Assembly (NCBI GenBank): GCA_013822735.1
Contig: PNKZ01000002.1
Coordinates: forward strand, 372,001 to 436,000
Direction: 5' to 3'
Source: Pirellula sp.
GTDB lineage: Bacteria; Planctomycetota; Planctomycetia; Pirellulales; PNKZ01
DNA length: 64,000 nt
In this document: positions 27,256-35,861 of the stretch, one piece after another
How the letters are laid out: each line of letters starts with the position of its first letter
Numbering within the stretch: the first letter of the stretch is position 1
Notes under the pieces: generated by a model
Database searches by the model: none
Seen by the model: only the letters and a program-made list of their open reading frames with translations
Told to the model about the DNA's origin: nothing
Program-made: the position numbers and the translations under genes

Positions 27256-28668
27256 GTGAAACCGAAGGAAGTCTTGGCCTTTTGCCGCGAAAAGAACGTC
27301 AAAGCCGTCGATCTGCGGTTCATGGATTTCCCCGGCGTTTGGCAACACTTCACGATTCCCGTCGGCAAGCTCAATGAAGACGTTTTTGAAGACGGCCTCG
27401 GCTTCGACGGCTCCAGCATCCGCGGCTGGCAGGCGATCAACGAGAGCGACATGATCGTGGTGCCGCAGGCCGACACGGCCGTGCTCGATCCGTTTGCCGC
27501 CATTCCCACGCTGTCGCTGATCTGCAACATCCAAGACCCGATCACGCGCGAAGACTACTCCCGCGATCCGCGCAACATCGCCCGCAAAGCGGTGAACTAC
27601 CTGAAGAGCACCGGCATCGCCGACACCTGCTACATCGGGCCGGAAGCGGAGTTCTTCATTTTCGACGACGTGCGCTTCGACCAGAACGCGCACGAAGGCT
27701 ACTACCATCTCGATTCGAGCGAAGCCGAATGGAACCGCGGCCGCGACGAGAAGCCGAACCTCGGCTATAAGTTGCGTCACAAGGAAGGTTACTTCCCCGT
27801 GCCGCCGGCCGATCAACTCATGGACGTGCGCAATGAAATGATGCACACCATGATCGAGTGCGGCTTCGACGTCGAAGCCCAGCACCACGAAGTCGCCACC
27901 GGCGGCCAATGCGAGATCGACCTCAAATTCCAAGATCTCGTGCGCATGGCCGACGCGATGTGCCATTACAAGTACATCGTCAAGAACACGGCCCGCAAGT
28001 ACGGTAAGACGGTCACCTTCATGCCGAAGCCGCTCTACGGCGACAACGGCTCCGGCATGCACACGCATCTTTCGCTTTGGAAGAACAACGAGCCGTTGTT
28101 CGCCGGCGGCGGCTATGCCGGCCTTAGCGAGATGGGCCTCTACGCCATCGGCGGCCTCTTACGGCACGCGCCCGCTTTGTGTGCTCTCACCAATCCCACG
28201 ACGAACAGTTACAAGCGCCTCGTGCCGGGCTACGAAGCCCCGGTCAACCTCGCGTACTCGCAGCGAAATCGTTCGGCCGCCTGCCGCATTCCGATGTACA
28301 GCTCGAGCCCGAAAGCGAAACGGGTCGAGTTCCGCTGCCCCGATCCGAGCTGCAACCCGTACCTCGCATTCGCCGCGCTCTTAATGGCCGTGATCGACGG
28401 CATCCAAAACAAATATCACCCCGGCGCGCCGCTCGACAAAGATATTTACGATCTGCCGCCGGAAGAACTTGCAAAAGTTCCCAAGGCGCCCGGCTCCCTC
28501 GACGAGGCCCTGGCGAATCTCGAACGCGATCACGAGTTCCTGCTGCGCGGCGACGTCTTCACGCAAGACGTCATCGGCACGTGGATCGATTACAAGCGGA
28601 AGCGCGAAGTCGACGCGCTGCGTCTCCGCCCGCATCCGTACGAGTTTTGCTTGTACTACGACATCTAG
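27256..28668 (+). CDS. glnA: Type I glutamine synthetase (GlnA)
   Basis: A 470-residue class I enzyme starting at GTG 27256 with GGAG eight bases upstream; this start gives the exact family length. Visible motifs are [13 protein letters not shown] (Asp latch), the metal/glutamate segment [42 protein letters not shown] and [28 protein letters not shown] carries the adenylylation Tyr at residue 398, as in the GlnE-controlled GSI-beta group, so activity is probably tuned by adenylylation. It follows glnN with a hairpin between them. The two enzymes probably serve different nitrogen conditions; that is inference. Confidence 0.96.
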   Translation: MKPKEVLAFCREKNVKAVDLRFMDFPGVWQHFTIPVGKLNEDVFEDGLGFDGSSIRGWQAINESDMIVVPQADTAVLDPFAAIPTLSLICNIQDPITREDYSRDPRNIARKAVNYLKSTGIADTCYIGPEAEFFIFDDVRFDQNAHEGYYHLDSSEAEWNRGRDEKPNLGYKLRHKEGYFPVPPADQLMDVRNEMMHTMIECGFDVEAQHHEVATGGQCEIDLKFQDLVRMADAMCHYKYIVKNTARKYGKTVTFMPKPLYGDNGSGMHTHLSLWKNNEPLFAGGGYAGLSEMGLYAIGGLLRHAPALCALTNPTTNSYKRLVPGYEAPVNLAYSQRNRSAACRIPMYSSSPKAKRVEFRCPDPSCNPYLAFAALLMAVIDGIQNKYHPGAPLDKDIYDLPPEELAKVPKAPGSLDEALANLERDHEFLLRGDVFTQDVIGTWIDYKRKREVDALRLRPHPYEFCLYYDI

Positions 28669-29022
28669 GGCGCATCACGCTCTAGTCGCGCCGTCGTAAT
28701 ACTCGTCGCGCTTCCATTCACGTCGCGAGTGATAGCATCGCCGCGCGCCGGGCCGTCGAGAATTCTCGTCGAACCTTTGCGAATGTCGGTTCGTAGAGGA
28801 GCAGATGTCGGCGCATCGGAAACGAACGCGATTGTATGGAATGTTTCCAATCCGCCAGATTCTCGAATGAATCGTGCCGGAATCGCCCTGCTGCAGACGG
28901 GTGTCGTGCCGCGAGGCAGGCGCCCTGTTGCTCGTTTGTCGACCTATGCACTTTGATCGATGATTTGCTCCATGGATAAAGCCCCGAGCAAGTGGTTGCG
29001 TAGGGCCGGCGCGTCTCATAGA
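28669..29022. other. Intergenic region after glnA
   Basis: About 350 bases with no gene. The two possible small reading frames have no protein-like pattern. A candidate promoter begins at 29023. Confidence 0.5.
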
Positions 29023-29051
29023 TTGACCGGCATCGGTCAGTCTTTTACTGC
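29023..29051 (+). promoter_or_regulatory. Weak sigma-70-like promoter with overlapping palindrome
   Basis: TTGACC (29023-29028) is followed after 17 bases by TACTGC, a poor -10. GACCGGCATCGGTC (29025-29038) is a perfect short palindrome that could be an operator. It lies 30-60 bases upstream of the secreted-protein gene at 29082. Low confidence. Confidence 0.25.
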
Positions 29052-29081
29052 ACCCCAGTTGTTCGTTATGGAGAAGAACTT

Positions 29082-29651
29082 ATGAAGAAGTTGTTTGCTT
29101 GCTTGGCCATCGTTGCCATGTCGTGCGTTGCCGTCTCGGCGGAAGAACTGAAGAGCGGTTTGGCTGCCGGCGAAGTCATCGGTGCGTTCCAAGTGGTGAA
29201 GGTTGCCGGAGCTGAAGGGGACGGACTCGCTGAAAAGGGCGACCAACTTTGCTACCGCTGCAAATACGGTCCTCGTCCGCAAGTCATGGTTTTCACCCGC
29301 AAGACCGACGGCCAAGTGGCTTCTCTGACCAAGGAACTGAACACCGCGGTCGGCGCCAACTCGGACAAGAAGCTCGCTGCGTTCGTCAACGTGCTCGGCG
29401 CCGACAAGGACGCCGCTGAAAAGGGCGCCAAGGATTTGGCCGCTCACTCCGACGTCAAGAACGTTCCGGTCGTCGTGCCGGTCGAAAGCGAAAACGGTCC
29501 GGCCAATTACGGCCTGAACCCGGACGCCGAAGTCACCGTGATCATCGCCAACAAGACCAAGGTCGTGGCCAGCATGGGCTTCGCCGCCGGCAAGCTCGAC
29601 GATGCCGCCATCGCCTCGGTGATCAAGCAAGTCAAGTCGGCCATCGAGTAA
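29082..29651 (+). CDS. Secreted thioredoxin-fold-like protein with CxxC
   Basis: A 189-residue protein with a clean signal peptide (MKKLFACLAIVAMSCVAVSA) and GGAG eight bases before the start. The motif LCYRCKYGPRPQVMVFTRK puts a CxxC before a beta strand, and later VPVVVPVESENGPANYGLNP and VTVIIANKTKVVASMGFAAG resemble the end of a thioredoxin fold. A redox or copper-handling role is possible but not shown. It has a good terminator at 29700-29735 and lies next to, but opposite, a TlpA-like gene. Codon use looks optimised, suggesting high expression. Confidence 0.72.
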   Translation: MKKLFACLAIVAMSCVAVSAEELKSGLAAGEVIGAFQVVKVAGAEGDGLAEKGDQLCYRCKYGPRPQVMVFTRKTDGQVASLTKELNTAVGANSDKKLAAFVNVLGADKDAAEKGAKDLAAHSDVKNVPVVVPVESENGPANYGLNPDAEVTVIIANKTKVVASMGFAAGKLDDAAIASVIKQVKSAIE

Positions 29652-29699
29652 CTTCGAGCCCGTCGAAACTTCCGCTTCTCGCGAAGTGTGTAAACGAAG

Positions 29700-29735
29700 A
29701 AACCGTGGTCGAGTCGCAAGGCTCGGCCGCGGTTT
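29700..29735 (+). terminator. Intrinsic terminator
   Basis: AAACCGTGGTCGAG (29700-29713) pairs with CTCGGCCGCGGTTT (29722-29735), followed by TTCTTTT. It is a good rho-independent terminator for the secreted-protein gene. Confidence 0.85.
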
Positions 29736-29796
29736 TTCTTTTGTGCCCGTACGCGTCTCTGTAGGGAACGCCCTCCGCGGCGTTCCGAATGCGTGA

Positions 29797-30378
29797 CTAA
29801 TCCATCAACGGCGTCACAATCTTCTCCACCTCGGCGTAGGTCGTCTCCGTGTTGATGAGCTTCACGAGCTTGCCGTCGCGATCATAAATAAAGATCGCCG
29901 GCACCGACTTGATGTCGAGCTTCTTATTGACGACGGAGTCTTCGTCGGTCGAGAGGATGTTGTCGAACGTCGCCCCTTGCTTGCGCAAGAATTCGATCAC
30001 CGGCTCGATCTCGTCTTCCACTTTGCCCAGGCCGACGTAGTTCATGCAGAACGAAACGCAGGCGATTTTCTCGGGCCCGTACTTCTTGTGCAGACCGACG
30101 AGGCCGGGGAACTCCTTCATACACGGGTCGCAATACGTGCTCCAAGCATCGACGACGACGACCTTCCCCTTCTTCGCGGCGATCAGCTCGCGCAATTGTT
30201 CCACGCTCTTCAGATCGAGCTTGACCTCGGCCGCAGGCTTTGCGGCCGCCGAGGTTTGCGATGCCGAACCGCTACCCGATCCGCCGACTTTTACATATGC
30301 GTCGTGAGTAAACTTGTCTTGCTCGCAGCCGACGCAGGCGATGGCGATGACGGACGACAGGAAATAACGAAGTTGCAT
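29797..30378 (-). CDS. TlpA/ResA-like thioredoxin lipoprotein
   Basis: A 193-residue protein. The start at 30378 gives a signal peptide with a lipobox ending in VGC (MQLRYFLSSVIAIACVGCEQ), so it is probably a membrane-anchored lipoprotein. After a Ser/Gly/Ala-rich linker, the thioredoxin domain shows VVVVDAWSTYCDPCMKEFPG, with the redox pair CDPC at residues 83 and 86, and the cis-Pro segment VPAIFIYDRDGKLVKLI. Such proteins reduce disulphides of apocytochromes c or act in redox stress. It follows a cytochrome c gene by 78 bp on the same strand, which fits that role. Confidence 0.85.
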   Translation of the reverse strand: MQLRYFLSSVIAIACVGCEQDKFTHDAYVKVGGSGSGSASQTSAAAKPAAEVKLDLKSVEQLRELIAAKKGKVVVVDAWSTYCDPCMKEFPGLVGLHKKYGPEKIACVSFCMNYVGLGKVEDEIEPVIEFLRKQGATFDNILSTDEDSVVNKKLDIKSVPAIFIYDRDGKLVKLINTETTYAEVEKIVTPLMD

Positions 30379-30456
30379 ATTCAATCCTTGAGGAATTCCC
30401 GCACCGTGCAATAAGTCCCGGGCAGGCAGGGCGTGAAACGGCAGGCGGACAAACAA

Positions 30457-32310
30457 TCAAAGCGTCTTCAGATAAGCGATGAGGTCGGCCCGTTGTTCGG
30501 CCGTCAGCGAGCCGTTGCCGGTGACCTTCTCGGGATTGTGATCGCCGGTGAGTACGTCGTCGAGCGACTTGGCACGGCCGTCGTGCAGCAGCCGCACCCG
30601 TTGCCAAACGCCGATGAGCGACGGCGTATTGTAGCCGTCGTACTTGTCTTTCTCCGAGCCGAGGCCGACGTCGTGAATCTTGCCGTCGGTGAGATACTCT
30701 CCCTTGTGACAAACGGCGCACCCGGCGACGTTGCCGTGAAACACTTCCCGGCCTCGCTCGACCGACTGCTGCAACTTCGCGTCGCGGGCCGCCGCTTGGG
30801 CAAACGGATTCGGCGGCGGTTGCAATTCGTCGAAATAGGCGAGCATCGCTTCGACGTCCGCCTCCGTCGGTTCAGGCCCGAGCATCGTGTCGTGCAGCGA
30901 CTTCCGCATGGCGGCCCGTAGGTCCGTCTGCCAACCGTGCCAAGTCCAGGGTGCGGTTCGGGTGAGGTTATAGAGGGCCGGCACCGTCTTGTACGTGCGA
31001 TCCGAGCCGTCGTTCCGCGTATCCATCGGCACCGCGTTCGGGCCTCCCTCCCAATGGCAGCTCGCGCAGCTGTACCACTGGTCGAGGCTCCGTCGAGCAT
31101 CGCTAAAAATCGCTTCCCCTTCCCGCGCGAGCGACGGCTTCGCCGGGCCGCCGAGCGAAATGGTTTGCGAGACTTTTCGATCCTGGAGATCGACCGTCTG
31201 CACGCTGTTCGAGAAGGCGTTGGCGACGAAGACCCGGCGTCCGTCTTTCGCGACGCGCAAATTCATCGGCTTACCGCCGAGCGGCACGCGATAAAACTTC
31301 GACGGGTCGCGATACACCTTCGGGTCGGCCACGTCCCCCGGTCCGCCGACGCTCATGAACTCCTGTTCGGCCGTGCGGTAGACGAGCAACTCATGTGTGC
31401 CCGAGGCGCTGCAGACCATCCACTCTTCGTTCGGCGTGAGTGCAAAGCCGTGCGGATCGCCGACCGCAACGCCCGGCACATCGAGCGAGATCGCCTCGCG
31501 GTATTTGTTCTCATGTAAGTTGGCTCGGGCGATGCGCGTCGCCAACACCCAGCCGAGGCGAATGTTCGATACGGTCACGGAAAATTGGCGATAGATGACC
31601 CACGGGAAGTAGATGAACTCGCCGGAGCGGTCGATCTGCAGTTGGCCGATGTTCAGGCCGCCTCCGGTGCGATGTTGGAAGTCGAGCTTGCCGGTCGCAA
31701 GATCGACGACGGATACGGTTTGGTCGCCGCTCGTGCCGACGGCCAAGCGCTTGCCGTCGGGCGAAAGTGCCATTTGCCGCGGCCACCGGCCGACGTCGAT
31801 CGTGCGCAGGACGCGCCGTGCGGCAGGGTCGAATTCCGCGATCTTCGCGTCCGCCGACAGCGCGACGTACGCCCGTTTTCCGTCCGCCGCAGCGGCCAGC
31901 CCGTAGGGATGCATGCCGACATGTACGGCCCCCGTCTTCTTCAAGCCGGCTCGCTCAACGCGATATGTCTCGACATCGCCCGAGTACCGGCAACTCACCA
32001 GCAACGTCCGGCCGTCGGCGAGCAAGCAAAGCGAGGTCGGGTTCTCGCCGCAGGCCGTTTCGGCAATGACGCGCCCCGTCGCCACATCGACGAGCGACAA
32101 CGAGTTGGAAAGCTGATTCGCGGTGACCAGCAATCGCTCGTCGGGCGTGAGCACTAAATCGACCGGGCCACGTTCGGCGTCGTCGGCAATGGCCCACTTG
32201 TCTTGCGGTAAGCTCGTCGACTCTTTCGTCAGGTTTTCCGGCGCGGCGGCAACAGCCAGCGCGGCCGCTGCGAAAAGTACACCGGTGATACAAAGCAGCA
32301 AACGCGGCAT
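30457..32310 (-). CDS. YVTN beta-propeller / di-heme cytochrome c peroxidase-like protein
   Basis: A 617-residue exported protein; start at 32310 with a signal peptide (LLLCITGVLFAAAALAVAAA). Residues about 40-360 are beta-propeller repeats of the YVTN type (e.g. LATGKLDFQH, SPDGKRLAVGTSGDQTVSVV). The C-terminal part has two heme c sites, CASCH (415-419) and CAVCH (531-535), as in MauG/cytochrome c peroxidase relatives. The two-part build is common in Planctomycetota. Electron transfer or peroxide/substrate oxidation in the periplasm is likely, but the real substrate is unknown. It is co-directional with the TlpA-like gene downstream. Confidence 0.88.
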   Translation of the reverse strand: MPRLLLCITGVLFAAAALAVAAAPENLTKESTSLPQDKWAIADDAERGPVDLVLTPDERLLVTANQLSNSLSLVDVATGRVIAETACGENPTSLCLLADGRTLLVSCRYSGDVETYRVERAGLKKTGAVHVGMHPYGLAAAADGKRAYVALSADAKIAEFDPAARRVLRTIDVGRWPRQMALSPDGKRLAVGTSGDQTVSVVDLATGKLDFQHRTGGGLNIGQLQIDRSGEFIYFPWVIYRQFSVTVSNIRLGWVLATRIARANLHENKYREAISLDVPGVAVGDPHGFALTPNEEWMVCSASGTHELLVYRTAEQEFMSVGGPGDVADPKVYRDPSKFYRVPLGGKPMNLRVAKDGRRVFVANAFSNSVQTVDLQDRKVSQTISLGGPAKPSLAREGEAIFSDARRSLDQWYSCASCHWEGGPNAVPMDTRNDGSDRTYKTVPALYNLTRTAPWTWHGWQTDLRAAMRKSLHDTMLGPEPTEADVEAMLAYFDELQPPPNPFAQAAARDAKLQQSVERGREVFHGNVAGCAVCHKGEYLTDGKIHDVGLGSEKDKYDGYNTPSLIGVWQRVRLLHDGRAKSLDDVLTGDHNPEKVTGNGSLTAEQRADLIAYLKTL

Positions 32311-32490
32311 GGCGGGAACCACTCGATTGGTACCACGAGGGGAGGCGAAGGCGGGACGAACGTACCTATCGTACCCCGGCCGCGAACATTCTCGCAAGCA
32401 ATCCCTACGCAACGCCGGCACTATGTTTTAGACTTCCGATACCTGCCGCTCGTAATTCCCGCCTCACGCAATCCCGCGATAGCATCACAC

Positions 32491-33612
32491 ATGACTACAT
32501 CCGCAAACGTCGCGGCGTCCCCTCCGCTTGGTGCCACGGTCGACGAACTCGACACGCCTTGCCTTTGCCTCGATCTCGATGTGATGGAAGCGAACATCCG
32601 CGCCGTGGCCGCGGCGTGCGGTAAGCGCGGCGTGGCCTGGCGTCCTCATGCGAAGGGGCACAAGAGTTCAACGATCGCCCGTGCGGAAGTTGCGGCCGGC
32701 GCGCTGGGCGCCACGTGCGCGAAGCTCGGCGAAGCGGAAGTTCTCGCCGCCGGCGGCGTGCGCGATCTGCTCATCGCCAATATGATCGCCGGCCCTCACA
32801 AAGTGCGCCGCCTCGTCGCGCTGCGCAAGATCGCCGACCCGGTGATCGCCGTCGATTCCCTCGCGCTGGCGGAGCCGGTCGGCAAAGCCATGGCCGAGGC
32901 AGGCCTGCGGGTGCGCGCCATTATCGAAGTCGATATCGGCCTGAATCGCGTCGGCACGCAGCCGGGCGAACCGACGCTTGCGCTCGCCAAGGCCTTGTCA
33001 AAAATGCCGGGCATCGAGTTCGCCGGCATCATGGGCTACGAAGGGCATCTGCTCACCATCGACGATCCGACCGAGAAGCTCGCGAAGATCAACGCCGCGC
33101 TCGACATCCTGAGCGACACGAAGCGGCAGCTTGTGGCCGCGGGGATACCGTGCCCGATCGTCTCGTGTGCGGGCACCGGTTCGTATCTGATTTCCATCGA
33201 GCACGCCGACGTTACCGAAGTGCAGGCCGGCGGCGCGATCTTCATGGACGTGTTCTATCGCGAGAAGTGCCGCGTGCCCGATTTACAATTCGCACTCACG
33301 GTGCCGGTGACCATCGTCAGCCGACCGACTCCGGAACGGGCCATCATCGACGCCGGCCGCAAAACGTTGAACGTCGAAGTCTGCCCGCCGCAGGTCTTGG
33401 GTCGGAGCGATATTCTCGTGAAGCGTCTCTCGGCCGAACATGGCGAACTGGAGTTGGCCCCCAGCGCGCAAGGCCTCAAGGTCGGTGATCGCCTCACGAT
33501 CGTGCCGGGCTACGCCGACCTCACGGTGGCGCTGCACGATAAGTTCCACTGCTTCCGCGGGGGGAAACTTGTGGACGTGTGGGACGTGGAAGCGCGCGGA
33601 CGATTGACGTAG
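32491..33612 (+). CDS. D-threonine aldolase-like PLP enzyme (alanine racemase N-terminal fold)
   Basis: A 373-residue protein. The fold-type III PLP barrel is recognised from ELDTPCLCLDLDVMEANI and from RPHAKGHKSS, where Lys55 binds PLP. The C-terminal beta domain ends with HDKFHCFRGGKLVDVWDVEA, carrying His residues that bind a metal in D-threonine aldolases and D-serine dehydratases. The reaction is cleavage of a D-3-hydroxyamino acid to glycine and an aldehyde, or a related one; family members differ, so substrate is inferred. The gene stands alone, divergent from the cytochrome operon. Confidence 0.88.
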   Translation: MTTSANVAASPPLGATVDELDTPCLCLDLDVMEANIRAVAAACGKRGVAWRPHAKGHKSSTIARAEVAAGALGATCAKLGEAEVLAAGGVRDLLIANMIAGPHKVRRLVALRKIADPVIAVDSLALAEPVGKAMAEAGLRVRAIIEVDIGLNRVGTQPGEPTLALAKALSKMPGIEFAGIMGYEGHLLTIDDPTEKLAKINAALDILSDTKRQLVAAGIPCPIVSCAGTGSYLISIEHADVTEVQAGGAIFMDVFYREKCRVPDLQFALTVPVTIVSRPTPERAIIDAGRKTLNVEVCPPQVLGRSDILVKRLSAEHGELELAPSAQGLKVGDRLTIVPGYADLTVALHDKFHCFRGGKLVDVWDVEARGRLT

Positions 33613-33643
33613 ATGTCGGTAATAGTTGAGTTCCAAACTGTGC

Positions 33644-33958
33644 CTATTGCCTGGGTAGATTCTGTAATTCGGAAGTCGCCCAGATCGCGATCTCGTGAAC
33701 TAAGGATTCCGCCGTGGTCGTTTTTGCGACGATCATGAAGCCCATCCAAACATCCCAGTCCAGGCTGATCACTTGATCGTTCCGGCAAAACTCCCAGAAC
33801 ATCTGATCGATACCGACTAAAGAGGACTCCATCGCGGGTGCGAGTTTGAACGTGTCGGCGATGTTGCGACAAAGTGCGGGATAGTGTTCCGCAGTTACGG
33901 TAGACAAATCGAAAGTCAATCGTCCGCTTGCATCGCGCCACAATCTTTCGTCCAGCAT
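33644..33958 (-). CDS. Small acidic protein of unknown function
   Basis: A 104-residue protein with start at 33958, chosen because GAGG lies six bases before it and the longer upstream extension is a mirror of the LutA-like gene. The sequence is acidic, with VGIDQMFWEFCRNDQVISLD and DVWMGFMIVAKTTTAESLVH. I recognise no family; small acidic proteins of this shape are sometimes immunity proteins, but there is no toxin next to it. It follows the LutA-like gene by 35 bp on the same strand. Confidence 0.6.
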   Translation of the reverse strand: MLDERLWRDASGRLTFDLSTVTAEHYPALCRNIADTFKLAPAMESSLVGIDQMFWEFCRNDQVISLDWDVWMGFMIVAKTTTAESLVHEIAIWATSELQNLPRQ

Positions 33959-33993
33959 GGAAATCCTCGACGGCCTTGCATCGTTGGTGCGAC

Positions 33994-34713
33994 CTAAGCC
34001 TTGCTTTCCAACAATTCCGCCAAGTGCAGCACGCGGATTTCTCGCCCTTCGCGGTGCAGCTTGCCGCCGATGTTCATGAGGCAGCCGGCGTCGGTGCTGA
34101 CCACGGCATCCGCGCCGGTCGCGAGAATGCAGCGGGTTTTGTCGGCGACCATCGCCGTCGAGATCGACGGGTAGCGCACGGAGAACGACCCGCCGAAGCC
34201 GCAGCATTGGTCTTCGTGCGCGGCGGGCACGTAGGTGAGGCCTTGCACGCCGCGAATGAGCTTTTCCGCTTCCGTTTGCAGGCCCAGGCCGCGCAAGTGG
34301 CAAGCGTAGTGATAGGTTACCTTGCCCTCGAACTTCGCGCCCACATCCGTGATGCCGAGCTTGTTGACCAGAAAGTCGCTGAGCTCAAACGTGCGATTGG
34401 CCAGTTCGACGGCTCGACCGTGCCACTCGGAACCTTCTTCGAAGAGGTGCGGGTACTCGACCTTGACCATCGCGGCACAGGAGCCCGACGGTACGACCAC
34501 GGTTCGCTCGCCCGCGAACGCCGCGATGGTATGCTGAGCCTGCGCTCGGGCCAGATCGGAGAACCCGCTGTTGTAGAACGGCTGTCCGCAGCAGGTTTGG
34601 GCCGCGGGGAAGTCGACTTCGTGCCCGAGCCGGCGCAGCAGCCGAACGACGGCCTTGCCGACCTCCGGGCGGACGACGTCTCCCAAACAGGTGATCATCA
34701 GCGACAATTGCAT
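33994..34713 (-). CDS. LutA/YkgE-type Fe-S-binding (CCG-domain) protein
   Basis: A 239-residue protein; start at 34713 (MQLSLMITCLGD), 34722 is an alternative. It has two cysteine-rich CCG modules: QTCCGQPFYNSGFSDLARAQ and later HEDQCCGFGGSFSVRYPSIS, plus GDVVRPEVGKAVVRLLRRLG at the start, all as in LutA, a subunit of the L-lactate-oxidising LutABC complex. The partner genes lutB and lutC are not adjacent here, so the function may differ or the partners may lie elsewhere. Divergent from the PaiB-like gene with about 140 bp between starts. Confidence 0.85.
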   Translation of the reverse strand: MQLSLMITCLGDVVRPEVGKAVVRLLRRLGHEVDFPAAQTCCGQPFYNSGFSDLARAQAQHTIAAFAGERTVVVPSGSCAAMVKVEYPHLFEEGSEWHGRAVELANRTFELSDFLVNKLGITDVGAKFEGKVTYHYACHLRGLGLQTEAEKLIRGVQGLTYVPAAHEDQCCGFGGSFSVRYPSISTAMVADKTRCILATGADAVVSTDAGCLMNIGGKLHREGREIRVLHLAELLESKA

Positions 34714-34855
34714 GGCGAGCATTGTAACGTCGCGAACCTGCGGCCGGGAGAGTCGGTCTTGGGTGAAGTTGCGATGAAATTTCGTAGTTAAGTCTAAGTC
34801 CCCTCGCTGGCGCGTCGGGGCTAGTATGTGATGGTCAGCTTTACCGTGATTTCTT

Positions 34856-35479
34856 ATGTACATTCCAGCCGCGTTTGAAGTATCGGATCAGGCCACGTTG
34901 TTTGCGTTTGCGGAGCGGCACAGCTTTGCGACGCTCGTGACCACGCACGGCGACGCGCCGTTCGCCACGCATCTTCCGCTGCTGCTTGAACGAGATGCCG
35001 GGGCGCACGGGACGATCGTCGGGCACGTGGCGCGGGCCAATCCGCAATGGCGCGACGCGGCGGGTCAGTCGGTGCTCGTCATCTATCAAGGGGCCCATGC
35101 CTACATCAGCCCCACGTGGTACGCCGAGCCGAACACTGTGCCGACGTGGAACTATGAAGCGGTGCACGCCTACGGCACGTTGACGCTGATCGAAGACCCC
35201 GCGGAACTCACGGCGCTCGTGGCCCGCATGGTCGAAGTCTACGAGCGGTCGATGCCCGAGCCGTGGCAGTTTGATTCCACCGCGCCGATGGTGGCGGGCC
35301 TCGTGAAGCAGATCGTCGGCTTTCGGATCGAGGTCGAGCGTTGGGAAGGAAAGGCCAAGCTCAATCAGAATCATTCCGTCGAGCGACGGGAACGAGTCGT
35401 GGCTGCTTTGGAACAACAAGCCGGCGAAAACGAGCTCGCCATTGCGGCACAGATGCGCTCACAGCTCGGCTCAAGCTAA
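34856..35479 (+). CDS. PaiB-like FMN-binding transcriptional regulator family protein
   Basis: A 207-residue protein of the PaiB family. The start MYIPAAFEVSDQATLFAFAE and the middle block AYISPTWYAEPNTVPTWNYE are hallmark sequences, and IVGFRIEVERWEGKAKLNQN is the C-terminal core. The family has a split-barrel flavin-binding fold; PaiB itself is a negative regulator of sporulation and protease genes in Bacillus, but most relatives are uncharacterised and may be flavin oxidoreductases. Its stop is one base from the stop of the convergent barstar-like gene. Confidence 0.88.
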   Translation: MYIPAAFEVSDQATLFAFAERHSFATLVTTHGDAPFATHLPLLLERDAGAHGTIVGHVARANPQWRDAAGQSVLVIYQGAHAYISPTWYAEPNTVPTWNYEAVHAYGTLTLIEDPAELTALVARMVEVYERSMPEPWQFDSTAPMVAGLVKQIVGFRIEVERWEGKAKLNQNHSVERRERVVAALEQQAGENELAIAAQMRSQLGSS

Positions 35480-35480
35480 G

Positions 35481-35861
35481 CTATCCGCCGACGAGCGCTT
35501 GTGCCGACGTCGGAAACACCACGGTGATCTGCAAGTCGTCGGGCTTTGCGCGGCGTAGGGCCATCGCATCGGCCAGGATTTCCAAGTATGTGCGTAGCTG
35601 CGACTCGCGCGGCGAAAACGGCACTCCTTCGTGCACGATCACGACCTGATTCACCTCTTTCAGCCACGAGAGATCGCGCAGGCATTCTTCTAGCGCATCC
35701 CAATTCCAGCCGAAGTATTTGGGAAACCGGAGCGAGCCGGCCAAGACGCCGAGCAATTTCTCTTTGCCGCGCGCCGCGATGGGCACGCGCACGACGAGCG
35801 CCGCCGAGTTGCGATACGCGGCCGGATCGTCGACGAATTGGAAGTAAGGGTCCGTCGACAT
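35481..35861 (-). CDS. Barstar-family RNase inhibitor
   Basis: A 126-residue protein. KYFGWNWDALEECLRDL is the barstar signature; the WDAL helix carries the acidic residues that plug the RNase active site in the barnase-barstar pair. The first part (VVRVPIAARGKEKLLGVLAG) and the end (LQITVVFPTSAQALVGG) are consistent. Its ATG overlaps the stop of the upstream RNase by one base (TAATG), so the two are translationally coupled and the inhibitor should be made in step with the toxin. It should stay in the cytosol and protect it from the nuclease. Function is by family and context. Confidence 0.85.
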   Translation of the reverse strand: MSTDPYFQFVDDPAAYRNSAALVVRVPIAARGKEKLLGVLAGSLRFPKYFGWNWDALEECLRDLSWLKEVNQVVIVHEGVPFSPRESQLRTYLEILADAMALRRAKPDDLQITVVFPTSAQALVGG

